From Hominisplanchenecus_A murintestinalis (GTDB taxonomy: Bacteria; Bacillota; Clostridia; Lachnospirales; Lachnospiraceae), in contig NZ_CALPCM010000003.1 of assembly GCF_943193015.1 (NCBI RefSeq), forward strand, positions 62,001 to 126,000: a stretch of 64,000 bases of DNA, written 5' to 3'. Shown here piece by piece: positions 44,318 to 53,800 of the stretch. Position 1 is the stretch's first letter. Each line of letters starts with the position of its first letter. A program made the position numbers and the translations under genes. The notes beneath the pieces were generated by a model. That model was given only the letters and a program-made list of their open reading frames with translations, had not been told where the DNA came from and ran no database searches.

Positions 44318-46507
44318 ATGAAATCATTAGTTATCGCAGAAAAGCCTTCTGTGGCGAGAGATATCGCCAGAGTGCTGCATTGCCAGAAAAAGCTGCCAGG
44401 CGCTATGGAAGGGCAGCAATATGTTGTCACCTGGGCGCTGGGACATCTGGTGACCCTGGCGGATCCGGAGGAATATGATAAAAAATATGCCCAGTGGAAT
44501 CTGGAGGCACTGCCTATGCTTCCGCAAAAAATGCAGCTTGTGGTGATTAAGCAGACGGCAAAGCAATTTAAAGATGTAAAGACGCAGCTTTTTCGAAAAG
44601 ATATCGGACAAATCGTTATCGCAACGGACGCAGGTCGGGAAGGCGAGCTGGTGGCGCGCTGGATTTTGGAAAAGGCAGACTGCAGAAAGCCCGTGAAACG
44701 GCTGTGGATTTCCTCTGTTACAGACAAAGCGATTCGGGAAGGTTTTGCCCATTTGAAAGATGGGAAAGAGTATAATAACCTTTATGCGGCAGCCGTAGCC
44801 AGGGCAGAAGCCGACTGGCTGGTGGGAATCAACGCGACCCGCGCCCTTACCTGCAAATATAATGCACAGCTTTCCTGTGGGCGTGTACAGACTCCTACGC
44901 TCGCTATGATTGCGAAGCGGGAAGAGGAAATCAGGAAGTTTAAACCGGAGGAATATTTTGGCATGAACCTTCAGGCAGGAAAAGTGAGCTGGACATGGCA
45001 GGACAGAAAAAGCCGGGGAACCCGTACCTTTCAGAAAGAACGCATGGAAGAACTGCGCAAAAAGCTGGGAGGGCAGAAGCTGACAATTCTGTCGGTAGAA
45101 AAAGCGGCGAAAAAGTCTTATGCGCCAGGGCTGTATGATTTAACGGAGCTGCAGAGAGACGCCAATAAGAGGTTTGGGTATTCTGCGAAAGAAACTCTGA
45201 ATATCATGCAGCGGCTTTACGAAAACCACAAAGTGCTCACCTATCCGCGTACGGATTCACGCTATATCAGCTCTGATGTGGCTGAGACTTTGAGGGAACG
45301 CCTGCAGGCGTGCGCTGTAGGCCCTTACCGTAAGATGGCGGGGAGCCTGGCTATGAAACCGATTCGAACAAACAGTTCTTTTGTAGATAATAAAAAGGTC
45401 AGCGACCATCACGCTATTATTCCTACGGAGCAATTTGTACAGCTTGACCATATGACAGTGGATGAGCGCAGAATCTATGATTTAGCAGTGCGGCGGTTCC
45501 TGGCGGTACTTTATCCGCCCTTTGAGTATGAACAGACCACGATGTATGGAGAGTCGGGGGGAGAGACTTTCACCGCGAAAGGGAAAATTGTAAAGAACCA
45601 GGGCTGGAAGGCTGCTTACGAAAGCCCTGTGGATGAAGAGGATGAGGAAGAATCTGACGTCAGAGAACAGACTTTGCCGGAAATGAAAAAAGGAAGCAGC
45701 TTTCCGATTGAGAGCATAAAACTGACAAGCGGAAAAACGAAGCCGCCTGCTCCATTTAATGAGGCAACGCTTCTGTCTGCCATGGAAAACCCGGTAAAAT
45801 ATATGGAGTCAAGGGATGCGAAAGCAATCAAAACCCTGGGGGAAACAGGAGGCTTGGGAACCGTGGCAACCCGGGCGGACATTATTGATAAACTTTTCCA
45901 TACTTTTTTGATGGAAAAAAGAGGCAAGGACATTTTTATCACTTCTAAGGCAAAGCAGCTTCTAGAGCTGGTGCCGGAGGATTTGAAGAAGCCGGAGCTG
46001 ACGGCATCCTGGGAAATGAAACTGTCCGGTATTGCGAAAGGCACGATGAAGAAAGAGAATTTCTTGAGAAATATCAGGGAATATACGCAGGAAATCGTGG
46101 GAGAGATTAAAACAGGGGACGGTACGTTCCGTCATGAAAATCTGACAAATAAAAAATGCCCGGTGTGCGGCAAACGGATGTTGGCAGTCAATGGAAAGAA
46201 CAGTAAAATGCTAGTGTGCCAGGATCGGGAATGCGGACACAGGGAGACAGTATCTCGAATCACAAATGCCCGGTGCCCGAAATGCCATAAGAAAATGGAG
46301 ATGTTTGTAAAAGGTGAAGAGGAGACATTTATCTGTGCCTGCGGCTACAAAGAAAAACTGTCTGCGTTTAAATCACGCCGTGAAAAAGAAGGGGCAGGCG
46401 TGAATAAAAAAGATGTTCAGCGTTATCTGAATAAACAGAAAAAAGAAGCAGAAGCGCCGATGAATAATGCTTTTGCAGATGCCTTTGCAAAATTAAATCT
46501 GAAATAA
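44318..46507 (+). CDS. topB: DNA topoisomerase III (TopB)
   Basis: Type IA topoisomerase that decatenates and relaxes DNA through a single-strand break. The Toprim domain opens with LVIAEKPSVA and carries ATDAGREGE near residue 104-112; the active-site Tyr is in LTYPRTDSRY near 309. The C-terminus has zinc-ribbon-like segments (CPVC...C, CPKC...CAC). ATG 44318 follows AGAGGAGA; the in-frame ATG at 44288 lies upstream of that site. Length is 729 aa. This is a chromosomal copy; no conjugative-element genes surround it. Confidence 0.94.
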   Translation: MKSLVIAEKPSVARDIARVLHCQKKLPGAMEGQQYVVTWALGHLVTLADPEEYDKKYAQWNLEALPMLPQKMQLVVIKQTAKQFKDVKTQLFRKDIGQIVIATDAGREGELVARWILEKADCRKPVKRLWISSVTDKAIREGFAHLKDGKEYNNLYAAAVARAEADWLVGINATRALTCKYNAQLSCGRVQTPTLAMIAKREEEIRKFKPEEYFGMNLQAGKVSWTWQDRKSRGTRTFQKERMEELRKKLGGQKLTILSVEKAAKKSYAPGLYDLTELQRDANKRFGYSAKETLNIMQRLYENHKVLTYPRTDSRYISSDVAETLRERLQACAVGPYRKMAGSLAMKPIRTNSSFVDNKKVSDHHAIIPTEQFVQLDHMTVDERRIYDLAVRRFLAVLYPPFEYEQTTMYGESGGETFTAKGKIVKNQGWKAAYESPVDEEDEEESDVREQTLPEMKKGSSFPIESIKLTSGKTKPPAPFNEATLLSAMENPVKYMESRDAKAIKTLGETGGLGTVATRADIIDKLFHTFLMEKRGKDIFITSKAKQLLELVPEDLKKPELTASWEMKLSGIAKGTMKKENFLRNIREYTQEIVGEIKTGDGTFRHENLTNKKCPVCGKRMLAVNGKNSKMLVCQDRECGHRETVSRITNARCPKCHKKMEMFVKGEEETFICACGYKEKLSAFKSRREKEGAGVNKKDVQRYLNKQKKEAEAPMNNAFADAFAKLNLK

Positions 46508-46509
46508 AA

Positions 46510-46560
46510 ATAACTCTAAATAAAGGGAGAGCCGGGGCTTTGTAAGCCCCGGCGAGTTAT
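46510..46560 (+). other. Nested stem-loop after topB
   Basis: An inner stem GCCGGGGCTT (46531-46540) with AAGCCCCGGC (46544-46553) is closed by an outer stem ATAACTC (46510-46516) with GAGTTAT (46554-46560). The two stems stack directly on the 3' side and leave a 14-base bulge with AAAGGGAG on the 5' side. No T tract follows, so it is not a standard terminator. Confidence 0.65.
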
Positions 46561-46736
46561 GAAAAAGATTTTTGAAAAGGTATGCGCCTTGTTCGATTAT
46601 TAGTATATCTATAAAATGTGAAAAACCTATGTAGAAGTTTTGAAGGAATTGTGAAAAATGATAAGGGCATTCTCTTTCGGCAAATTCCTGTTCATTTTGG
46701 ATATAGAGTTTTTATCTTTGTCACGATAACATATTT

Positions 46737-47747
46737 TTACAGTAACTGTATTCCGTTTGCCAGCGCTTCCTTCATCACATCTTCCGGCCACAGAGAAGCC
46801 TGTACTTCGCCGATGTGTGCTTTCCGAAGATAGAACATACAAATACGGGACTGGCCGATGCCGCCGCCGATGGTGTAGGGGACTTCGTGGTTCAGGACTG
46901 CTTTCTGGAACGGAAGTTCTGCGCGTTCCGGGCAGCCTGCAGTTTCCAGCTGGCGCAGCAGCGCATTTTCATCCACACGGATTCCCATAGAGGACAGCTC
47001 CAGAGCGATATCCAGCACCGGATAGTAAACGATGATATCTCCGTTTAATGTCCAATCGTCATAGTCAGGAGCGCGGCCGTCATGCTTTTCACCGGATGCC
47101 AGAGCGCCGCCGATCTGCATGATGAATACGGCGCCTTTCAATTTTGCAATCTTGTATTCACGTTCCTTCGGCGTACAGCCGGGATACATATCCTCCAGCT
47201 CCTGGGTAGTGATAAAGAAGATTTCTTTCGGAAGGATTTCTTCTATGTAATCATATTCGATAGACATGTACTTTTCAGTCTTTTTCAGAGCTTTGTATAC
47301 TGTGCGGACCACATTCTGCAGGGTTTCCACGGTACGTTCTTCTTTTTTGATAATTTTTTCCCAATCCCACTGGTCTACATAGATAGAATGGATATTGTCG
47401 GTGTCCTCGTCCCTGCGGATGGCGCTCATATCTGTGTACAGCCCTTCTCCGTAAGTGAAACCGTATTTTTTCAGGGCGTAGCGTTTCCACTTTGCCAGCG
47501 AATGAACAATTTCAGCCTGGGCGTCATTTTGCTCTCTGATGCCGAAGCTCACGGGGCGTTCCACGCCGTTTAAGTTGTCATTCAGCCCGGAATCCGGCGT
47601 TACAAATAACGGCGCGGATACCCGAAGCAGGTTCAGGCGTTCAGAAAGAGTCTTCTGGAAGAAGTCTTTCACGGTTTTAATCGCCACCTGCGTATCATGC
47701 AGGTTCAGATCAGATTTATAATTTTCCGGTATCATCAGATTTTTCAT
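46737..47747 (-). CDS. asnA: Aspartate-ammonia ligase (asparagine synthetase A)
   Basis: Makes asparagine from aspartate, ammonia and ATP through an aminoacyl-tRNA-synthetase-like fold. Characteristic stretches are RVSAPLFV near the N-terminus, VHSLAKWKR, YVDQWDWEK and the C-terminal GGGIGQSR. The start at 47747 has AAAGGAG upstream and gives 336 aa, standard for AsnA; a longer frame to 47849 would overlap its promoter. It is transcribed alone, away from topB. Confidence 0.96.
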   Translation of the reverse strand: MKNLMIPENYKSDLNLHDTQVAIKTVKDFFQKTLSERLNLLRVSAPLFVTPDSGLNDNLNGVERPVSFGIREQNDAQAEIVHSLAKWKRYALKKYGFTYGEGLYTDMSAIRRDEDTDNIHSIYVDQWDWEKIIKKEERTVETLQNVVRTVYKALKKTEKYMSIEYDYIEEILPKEIFFITTQELEDMYPGCTPKEREYKIAKLKGAVFIMQIGGALASGEKHDGRAPDYDDWTLNGDIIVYYPVLDIALELSSMGIRVDENALLRQLETAGCPERAELPFQKAVLNHEVPYTIGGGIGQSRICMFYLRKAHIGEVQASLWPEDVMKEALANGIQLL

Positions 47748-47787
47748 AAAATACTCCTTTACTGATAGAAATGATTTCACGAGGAGT

Positions 47788-47816
47788 AGTATAACACCTG
47801 GGAGAAAGGACTGCAA
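47788..47816 (-). promoter_or_regulatory. Predicted sigma-A promoter of asnA
   Basis: On the minus strand TTGCAG (47816-47811) and TATACT (47793-47788) are separated by 17 bp, about 40 bases upstream of the asnA ATG. Confidence 0.6.
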
Positions 47817-47893
47817 GAGTGTGTTTGCGTAACAGCAGGGCAACAGCATTTAAAAAGTATGCCTTTTGGATAAATTTCAGGGAATTTCTAAAT

Positions 47894-47920
47894 GAAAAAT
47901 GGGCGGTCTTTTGGCCGCCC
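47894..47920 (-). terminator. Terminator of the small minus-strand gene
   Basis: Read on the minus strand, GGGCGGCC and GACCGCCC form an 8-bp stem (one G-T pair) with a short A-rich loop, followed by ATTTTTC. It is oriented to end the unit encoding the 46-residue protein. Confidence 0.7.
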
Positions 47921-47995
47921 TGCGCTTTGGTAATGCTGTGCTGTTCATGTACAGTAAATGATAGATACTCGCGTCATATAAAGGTAAATGAGTCA

Positions 47996-48136
47996 TTACT
48001 TGGAAACTACATGGCAGCTTGCCCATAACTTGTCGATTGTTTCTTGTTGTACGTGGATGATTTTCCAAAGCTTTTCATTGTCTTGTTTCAATCTTGCGTT
48101 TTCGGTAAGTAATTCCTGCAGCGTATTTTCATTCAT
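47996..48136 (-). CDS. Small coiled-coil-like protein, 46 aa, unknown function
   Basis: Read from the minus strand of the 745-base gap between asnA and rimP. ATG at 48136 is preceded by AGGAGAAGGAAGA; 46 codons end in TAA at 47996. The peptide begins MNENTLQELLTENARLKQ and is a likely amphipathic helix with Leu spacing like a short coiled coil, then a Trp/Cys/His-containing end (LWASCHVV). A promoter 30 bases upstream and a terminator 75 bases downstream make a self-contained unit. I do not recognise the family. Confidence 0.6.
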   Translation of the reverse strand: MNENTLQELLTENARLKQDNEKLWKIIHVQQETIDKLWASCHVVSK

Positions 48137-48166
48137 TCTTCCTTCTCCTCTATGCATGGTACAAAC

Positions 48167-48195
48167 ATATTACAATGATGTTACAGAAATGTAAA
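48167..48195 (-). promoter_or_regulatory. Predicted promoter of the 46-residue protein gene
   Basis: On the minus strand TTTACA (48195-48190) and TAATAT (48172-48167) are 17 bp apart, about 30 bases upstream of the small ORF's ATG. Confidence 0.55.
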
Positions 48196-48348
48196 GCAAA
48201 ACAGTATGACAAAATTTTCGGTTTATCGACAAGCAGAGATGGTCAACCGATGTTTAGATTATTATAACATAAAAGTACGATGAAGAAAAGCTAAAAAAAA
48301 TGCTGAAATATAAGAAGCACACAAAAAAAATGTCGACAAAAAAATGTC

Positions 48349-48377
48349 TTGCATTGTCTGGAAGAAAGTGTTATAGT
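48349..48377 (+). promoter_or_regulatory. Predicted promoter of the rimP-nusA-infB operon
   Basis: TTGCAT (48349-48354) and TATAGT (48372-48377) are separated by 17 bp. The leader of about 110 bases contains a GTGGAC/GTCCAC hairpin (48410-48425) followed by ATATTTTT, which could act as an attenuator. Confidence 0.6.
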
Positions 48378-48492
48378 CTAGTCAATGGTTATATGTTACT
48401 TGAGTATGGGTGGACGTGAGTCCACTCATATTTTTGTAAAGCAGGAAAGCGGGCGGGTTTTCCATGCAGCATTAGGATAGAGAGGTGATAAA

Positions 48493-48960
48493 ATGTCAAA
48501 GAGAGAGGTTTATGAGCAGAAAACAGAGGAACTTATTACTCCGTTTGTGGAGGATAAAGGGTTTGAACTGGTGGATGTGGAATATGTTAAGGAAGGCGGT
48601 AATTGGTATTTGAGGGCTTATATTGATAAGCCGGGAGGAATTACCGTAGACGACTGTGAAGTGATTAGCCGCAGCTTGAGCGATAAGCTGGATGAAGAGG
48701 ATTTTATAGAAGGGGCATATATTCTTGAGGTGAGCTCCCCGGGACTTGGAAGACCGCTTAAAAAAGAGAAAGATTTCGTGAGAAACATGGGGCAGGAAGT
48801 AGAGCTGCGTACGTACCGTGCCATTGAGAAACAGAAAGAGTTCCGGGGAATCCTGGATGCTTATGATAAGAGTAGTATCACCCTGGAGGTAGAAGAAGGT
48901 GAAAAACTGGTTTTTGACAGGAGTAATGTAGCTTTGGTCAGGCTCGCATTTGACTTTTGA
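48493..48960 (+). CDS. rimP: Ribosome maturation factor RimP
   Basis: Needed for 30S assembly; binds ribosomal protein S12. The 155-aa protein shows the conserved N-terminal segment GFELVDVEYVKEGGNWYLR, the central EVSSPGLGRPL motif, and a C-terminal SH3-like domain. AGAGGTGA precedes ATG 48493. It heads the conserved rimP-nusA-ylxR-ylxQ-infB-rbfA operon. Confidence 0.96.
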   Translation: MSKREVYEQKTEELITPFVEDKGFELVDVEYVKEGGNWYLRAYIDKPGGITVDDCEVISRSLSDKLDEEDFIEGAYILEVSSPGLGRPLKKEKDFVRNMGQEVELRTYRAIEKQKEFRGILDAYDKSSITLEVEEGEKLVFDRSNVALVRLAFDF

Positions 48961-48989
48961 TAAAATATAGTAAGGAGGAAATTAGAATC

Positions 48990-50165
48990 ATGAATAACGA
49001 GTTGTTGGAGGCGTTGACCCTTTTGGAGAAAGAAAAGAATATCAGTAAAGATACTCTTTTAGAGGCAATTGAGCAGTCTCTGCTTCAGGCATGTAAGAAT
49101 CATTTCGGAAAAGCAGATAATGTAAAGGTATTTATTAACCCAAACAGTTGTGAATTCAATGTTCATGCGGAAAAAACAGTTGTGGAGCAGGTAGAGGACC
49201 CGATTATGGAAATCAGCCTTGCGAATGCGAAGCTGGTGGATTCTAAATATGAAGTTGGGGATATCGTAAATGTGGAGATTAAGTCTAAAGAGTTTGGGCG
49301 CATCGCTACCCAGAATGCCAAAAATGTAATTCTCCAGAAAATCCGCGAGGAGGAGCGTAAGATTCTGTACAACCAGTATTATAGTAAGGAAAAGGATATC
49401 GTGACCGGAGTTGTCCAGAGATATATTGGGAAAAATGTGAGCATCAATCTGGGAAAAGTGGATGCAGTTTTGAATGAAAATGAAATGGTGAAAGGCGAGG
49501 TGTTCCATCCTACGGAGCGCATTAAAGTGTACGTAGTAGAGGTAAAAGATACATCAAAAGGACCGAAAGTTCTGGTCTCCAGAACACATCCGGAACTGGT
49601 AAAGCGTCTTTTTGAATCAGAAGTAACGGAAGTAAAAGACGGCACAGTGGAAATTAAGTGCATTGCGCGCGAGGCCGGAAGCAGAACGAAGATGGCAGTA
49701 TGGTCAAACAATCCGGATGTGGATCCGGTCGGCGCCTGTGTGGGAATGAACGGAGCAAGAGTCAATGCGATTGTAGAGGAGCTGCGGGGGGAGAAAATTG
49801 ACATTCTGAACTGGAGCGAGAATGCCGCCATTTTGATTGAGAATGCTTTAAGCCCTGCTAAGGTGATTTCAGTTATAGCAGATGATGATGAGAAAACGGC
49901 TAAAGTAGTGGTGCCGGATTACCAGCTTTCTCTTGCGATTGGAAAAGAGGGGCAGAATGCGCGTCTGGCAGCGCGTCTGACAGGATTTAAGATTGATATT
50001 AAGAGTGAGACGCAGGCGAGGGAGTCCGGTGATTTCGATGATTTCTATATGGAAGATGATTATGACGAGGATGGATACGATGATGCCTATGCGGAAAACT
50101 ATGAGACAGAATACGAGGAAGAAGGCTATGGAGAAGCATATGCAGCAGACGCAGACATGCCGTAA
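48990..50165 (+). CDS. nusA: Transcription termination/antitermination factor NusA
   Basis: RNA polymerase-associated factor controlling pausing and termination. An N-terminal polymerase-binding domain (about 1-130) is followed by an S1 domain (about 135-200) and two KH domains (containing GACVGMNGARV and IGKEGQNARLA). A Glu/Asp/Tyr-rich acidic tail of about 45 residues ends the 391-aa protein, replacing the acidic repeats of proteobacterial NusA. AAGGAGG lies 11 bases before ATG 48990; an in-frame ATG at 48957 overlaps rimP. Confidence 0.96.
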   Translation: MNNELLEALTLLEKEKNISKDTLLEAIEQSLLQACKNHFGKADNVKVFINPNSCEFNVHAEKTVVEQVEDPIMEISLANAKLVDSKYEVGDIVNVEIKSKEFGRIATQNAKNVILQKIREEERKILYNQYYSKEKDIVTGVVQRYIGKNVSINLGKVDAVLNENEMVKGEVFHPTERIKVYVVEVKDTSKGPKVLVSRTHPELVKRLFESEVTEVKDGTVEIKCIAREAGSRTKMAVWSNNPDVDPVGACVGMNGARVNAIVEELRGEKIDILNWSENAAILIENALSPAKVISVIADDDEKTAKVVVPDYQLSLAIGKEGQNARLAARLTGFKIDIKSETQARESGDFDDFYMEDDYDEDGYDDAYAENYETEYEEEGYGEAYAADADMP

Positions 50166-50226
50166 AGCAGGCCTCATGTGTTCGAACAGGCAGGAAACCG
50201 GAAAAGAACAGCTTTAGGGGTGGATC

Positions 50227-50505
50227 ATGGGACAGATAAGGAAAGTTCCGATGCGTAAATGTATCGGATGTCAGGAAATGAAGAGCAAGAAAGAAATGCT
50301 GCGCATTTTAAAAACCACGGAAGAAGAGGTGGTTTTGGATACTACAGGAAAGAAAAACGGGAGAGGCGCATACATTTGTCTTTCCAGGGAATGTTTTGAA
50401 AAAGCTGCAAAGAACAAAGCCCTGGAGAGGTCGTTAAAAATGAGTATTCCCCGGGAAGTCTATGAAAGTTTAAAAAAGGAGATTGATGCTATTGAGGCAA
50501 AATAA
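50227..50505 (+). CDS. rnpM: RNase P modulator RnpM (YlxR)
   Basis: A 92-aa basic RNA-binding protein. The YlxR signature MRKCIGCQEMKSKKEMLRI and GRGAYICLSRECFEKA are both present. The family was recently reported to bind and modulate RNase P RNA. Its place between nusA and ylxQ is conserved in Firmicutes. The end overlaps ylxQ by about 20 bases. Confidence 0.93.
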   Translation: MGQIRKVPMRKCIGCQEMKSKKEMLRILKTTEEEVVLDTTGKKNGRGAYICLSRECFEKAAKNKALERSLKMSIPREVYESLKKEIDAIEAK

Positions 50506-50812
50506 GGTTTTATCTCTGGTCGGGCTGGCTACAAAGGCGGGCAGGACTGTGAGCGGCGAGTTTTCTACAGAAAAAGCTGTGAAGTCCGGGCAGGCAGGGC
50601 TTGTAATCGTTTCGGAGGAGGCTTCTGATAATACGAAGAAAAAGTTCCATAATATGTGCACGTATTACAAAGTTCCGCTGTATGTATTTGGGACGAAAGA
50701 AGAGCTTGGAAGCGCTATGGGCAAGGAGTTCCGTGCGTCACTTGCCGTATTGGATGAGGGGTTTGGCAGCGCGTTGAAAAAGCAGCTTGATGATACAATA
50801 GAACGGAGGTAG
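50486..50812 (+). CDS. L7Ae-family ribosomal protein YlxQ
   Basis: A K-turn-binding protein of the L7Ae/L30e family, 108 aa. The N-terminus NKVLSLVGLATKAGRTVSGE and central GLVIVSEEASDNTKKK are typical. The start is uncertain: ATG 50486 is four bases from AAGGAG, while in-frame TTG 50492 has ten-base spacing and gives the more usual N-terminal length. It sits between rnpM and infB as in B. subtilis. Confidence 0.9.
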   Translation: MLLRQNKVLSLVGLATKAGRTVSGEFSTEKAVKSGQAGLVIVSEEASDNTKKKFHNMCTYYKVPLYVFGTKEELGSAMGKEFRASLAVLDEGFGSALKKQLDDTIERR

Positions 50813-50817
50813 TCGGT

Positions 50818-53800
50818 ATGTCGAAAATAAGAGTTCATGAATTGGCTAAGGAGTTAGGGAAGCAGAATAAAGATATCCTTAATTTCCTGGCAGAAAAAGG
50901 AATAGAGGTAAAAAGCCATATGAGTTCGATTGAAAACGAACAGATAGAATTGGTAAAAAAGAAATTTGGAAAAGCAGAAAAAGAAGAAGAGACTGTAAAA
51001 GCGGAAGGAACGGCATCAGCGCCTAAGAAGAAAAATATTACCCAGGTATTTCATCCCCAGAACAGCAGGACAGGGATAGGAAGAACGGGACAAAGGCCAA
51101 GGCAGGGAGAGCGTCCCCAGGGCAGAGGAGCACGTTCCCAGGATGGCCAGGCGGCAAGGACGGTGAAAACGCAGGATGGTTTGGGCGCTAAAATGCCGAT
51201 TAAAGACGTGCAGGGCGCAAGACTGCAGGAGCCGCAGAATAAGCCGGAAGAAAAGGCTCAGGAACTCCAGAATAAGCCGGTGGTTTCCCTCCAGGAAAGT
51301 CAGGGAAAACCGATGGGAAAACTGCAGGAACCCCAGAATAAACCGATAGTGAAGTCTCAGGAAACTCAGGGAGGGCAGGGAGCGAGAGCCCAGGCTTCTC
51401 AGAACAGACAGGAGGCAAGAACTCAGGAGTCTCAGAACAGGCAGGGAATGAGAACTCAGGAACCTCAAAATAGACAGGGGACAAAACCCCAGGAATCTCA
51501 GAACAGGCAAGGGACAAGGAAACAGGAATTTCAGGGCAGATCACAGGCAAGACCGCAGGGAAGCCGTTCCCAGGGCGACAGGCTGCAGGGAGGGCGTTTC
51601 CAGGGCGACAGATCTCAGGGAAACCGTTTCCAGGGCGACAGGCCGCAGGGAGGGCGTTCTCAGGGAGATAGGCCACAGGGAGGGCGTCCGCAGGGCGACA
51701 GGCTGCAGGGAGGGCGTTTCCAGGGCGACAGGCCACAGGGAGGGCGTCCGCAGGGCGACAGATCTCAGGGAAACCGTTTCCAGGGCGACAGGCCGCAGGG
51801 AAGCCGTTCCCAGGGAGGACGCGGCCAGGGAAGCCGTTCTCAGGGAAGCGCACAGGCACCGCTTGAGATGAAGCCGCTGACGAAAGAGTCCAGGACAAGG
51901 AACGACAAAGCGAAAGAGCGTGTGGATAAGTTTGACCGTTTTGAAAAAGGAGGCCGTTCCCAGGGCGGTAACAGGCCGAACCAGAGGAATAATAACGGGC
52001 GGAACGGTAAGAATAATGTCAAGCCGCCGGTAAAGGCAGCTCCTCAGGAGAAAAAGGCGGATGAGATTAAGACCATTATTCTGCCGGAGAGCCTGACGAT
52101 AGGGGAACTGGCGGAAAAGATGAAAATTCCGGCGTCTACGATTATTAAAAAGCTGTTTTTGGAAGGTATCATGGTTACGGTAAACCATGAGATTGATTAT
52201 GATAAGGCAGAAGAGATTGCACTGGAATATAATTGCATCGCTGAAATGGAGGAAAAGGTAGATGTAATCGAAGAGCTCCTTAGGGAAGACGAGGAAGATG
52301 AGGCAAAGATGGTTTCCAGACCGCCTGTCGTATGCGTTATGGGGCATGTAGATCATGGTAAAACGTCTCTCCTGGATGCAATCCGTAATACGCATGTCAT
52401 TGCAAAAGAAGCCGGAGGCATCACCCAGCATATTGGAGCTTATGTGGTAAGCGTTAACGGGCAGAAGATTACGTTTCTGGATACACCGGGGCACGAAGCA
52501 TTTACCGCTATGCGTATGCGCGGAGCAAACGCGACGGATATTGCGATCCTGGTAGTAGCGGCGGACGACGGCGTGATGCCGCAGACTGTGGAGGCCATCA
52601 ACCATGCGAAGGCAGCAGGGACGGAAATTATCGTAGCAATTAACAAAATTGATAAACCGAGCGCAAACATTGAGAGAGTAAAACAGGAACTGGCTGAGCA
52701 TGAGCTTGTCCCGGAAGATTGGGGCGGAAGCACGATTTTCGTTCCTGTATCGGCACATACGCAGGAGGGAATCGACTCTCTGCTGGAGATGATTCTTCTG
52801 ACGGCAGAAGTGAGTGAGCTGAAAGCGAATCCGAAGCGGGCGGCAAGAGGCCTGATTATCGAGGCAGAGCTGGATAAGGGGAAAGGCCCGGTGGCTACTG
52901 TTCTTGTACAGAAAGGCACACTGCGCATCGGCGATCCGGTAGCGGCAGGTTCCTGTTATGGCAAAGTACGCGCTATGATGGATGATAAAGGACGGAGAGT
53001 GAAAGAGGCAGGACCTTCGACTCCGGTAGAAATCCTGGGGCTTTCAGATGTTCCGAACGCAGGAGAAATCTTTGTGGCTATGCCGAATGAGAAAGAGGCA
53101 AGAAGCTTTGCAGAGACATTCATCAGCCAGGGCAGGGAGAAGCTTTTGGAAGAAACGAAGTCGAAATCTCTGTCGCTGAATGATATTTTTAATCAGATTA
53201 AAGAAGGAAGCTTAAAAGAGCTGGGGCTTATTGTGAAGGCAGACGTACAGGGGTCTGTAGAAGCAGTAAAACAGAGCCTTTTGAAACTGTCCAATGAAGA
53301 AGTAGTTGTTAAGATTATCCACGGCGGCGTAGGCGCTATCAATGAATCTGATGTGAGCCTGGCGAGTGCATCCAATGCAATTATTATTGGGTTTAATGTG
53401 CGTCCGGATGCCACAGCAAAAGCTACGGCAGAGCGTGAAGGGGTAGATGTGCGTCTCTACCGTGTGATTTATGACGCTATAGCAGATGTGGAGCGTGCAA
53501 TGAAAGGTATGCTGGATCCAGTGTTTGAGGAGAAGATTATTGGGCATGCAGAAGTGCGTCAGTTGTTCAAATCTTCAGGCGTGGGAATGATTGCAGGTTC
53601 TTATGTGCTGGACGGCGTATTCCAGAGAGGATGCTCCGTGCGCATCAGCCGGGAAGGAAAACAGATTTATGAAGGCAGCCTTGCTTCCCTGAAACGGTTT
53701 AAAGATGATGTGAAAGAAGTAAGGTCAGGTTATGAATGCGGCCTTGTATTTGAGAAATTCAGTGATCTGAAGGAACTGGACCAGGTAGAGGCATATATTA

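Noticed and set aside
44318..46507. topB as a marker of an integrated conjugative element
   Set aside because: No relaxase, type IV secretion, integrase or att-like repeats are visible on either side.
46627..46842. 71-codon frames on both strands between topB and asnA
   Set aside because: No ribosome site, compositionally unlike neighbours, and they run into asnA coding sequence.
47082..47573. 163-codon plus-strand open frame
   Set aside because: Antisense shadow of asnA, which has clear family motifs and promoter on the minus strand.
47819..48028. 69-codon plus-strand open frame in the asnA-rimP gap
   Set aside because: No ribosome site; it overlaps the terminator and end of the better-supported minus-strand 46-codon gene.
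51553..51852. Regular 30-bp repeats resembling a CRISPR array
   Set aside because: Units are contiguous with no spacers, in frame with infB, and no cas genes are nearby.
51200..51898. 232-codon minus-strand open frame over the infB repeats
   Set aside because: Shadow of the xQGxR repeats; no ribosome site and a simple Pro/Cys/Ala repeat product.
51541..52758. 405-codon minus-strand open frame antisense to infB
   Set aside because: It is a by-product of the repeat array and strong codon bias of infB; it has no ribosome site and a low-complexity product with no recognisable domain.
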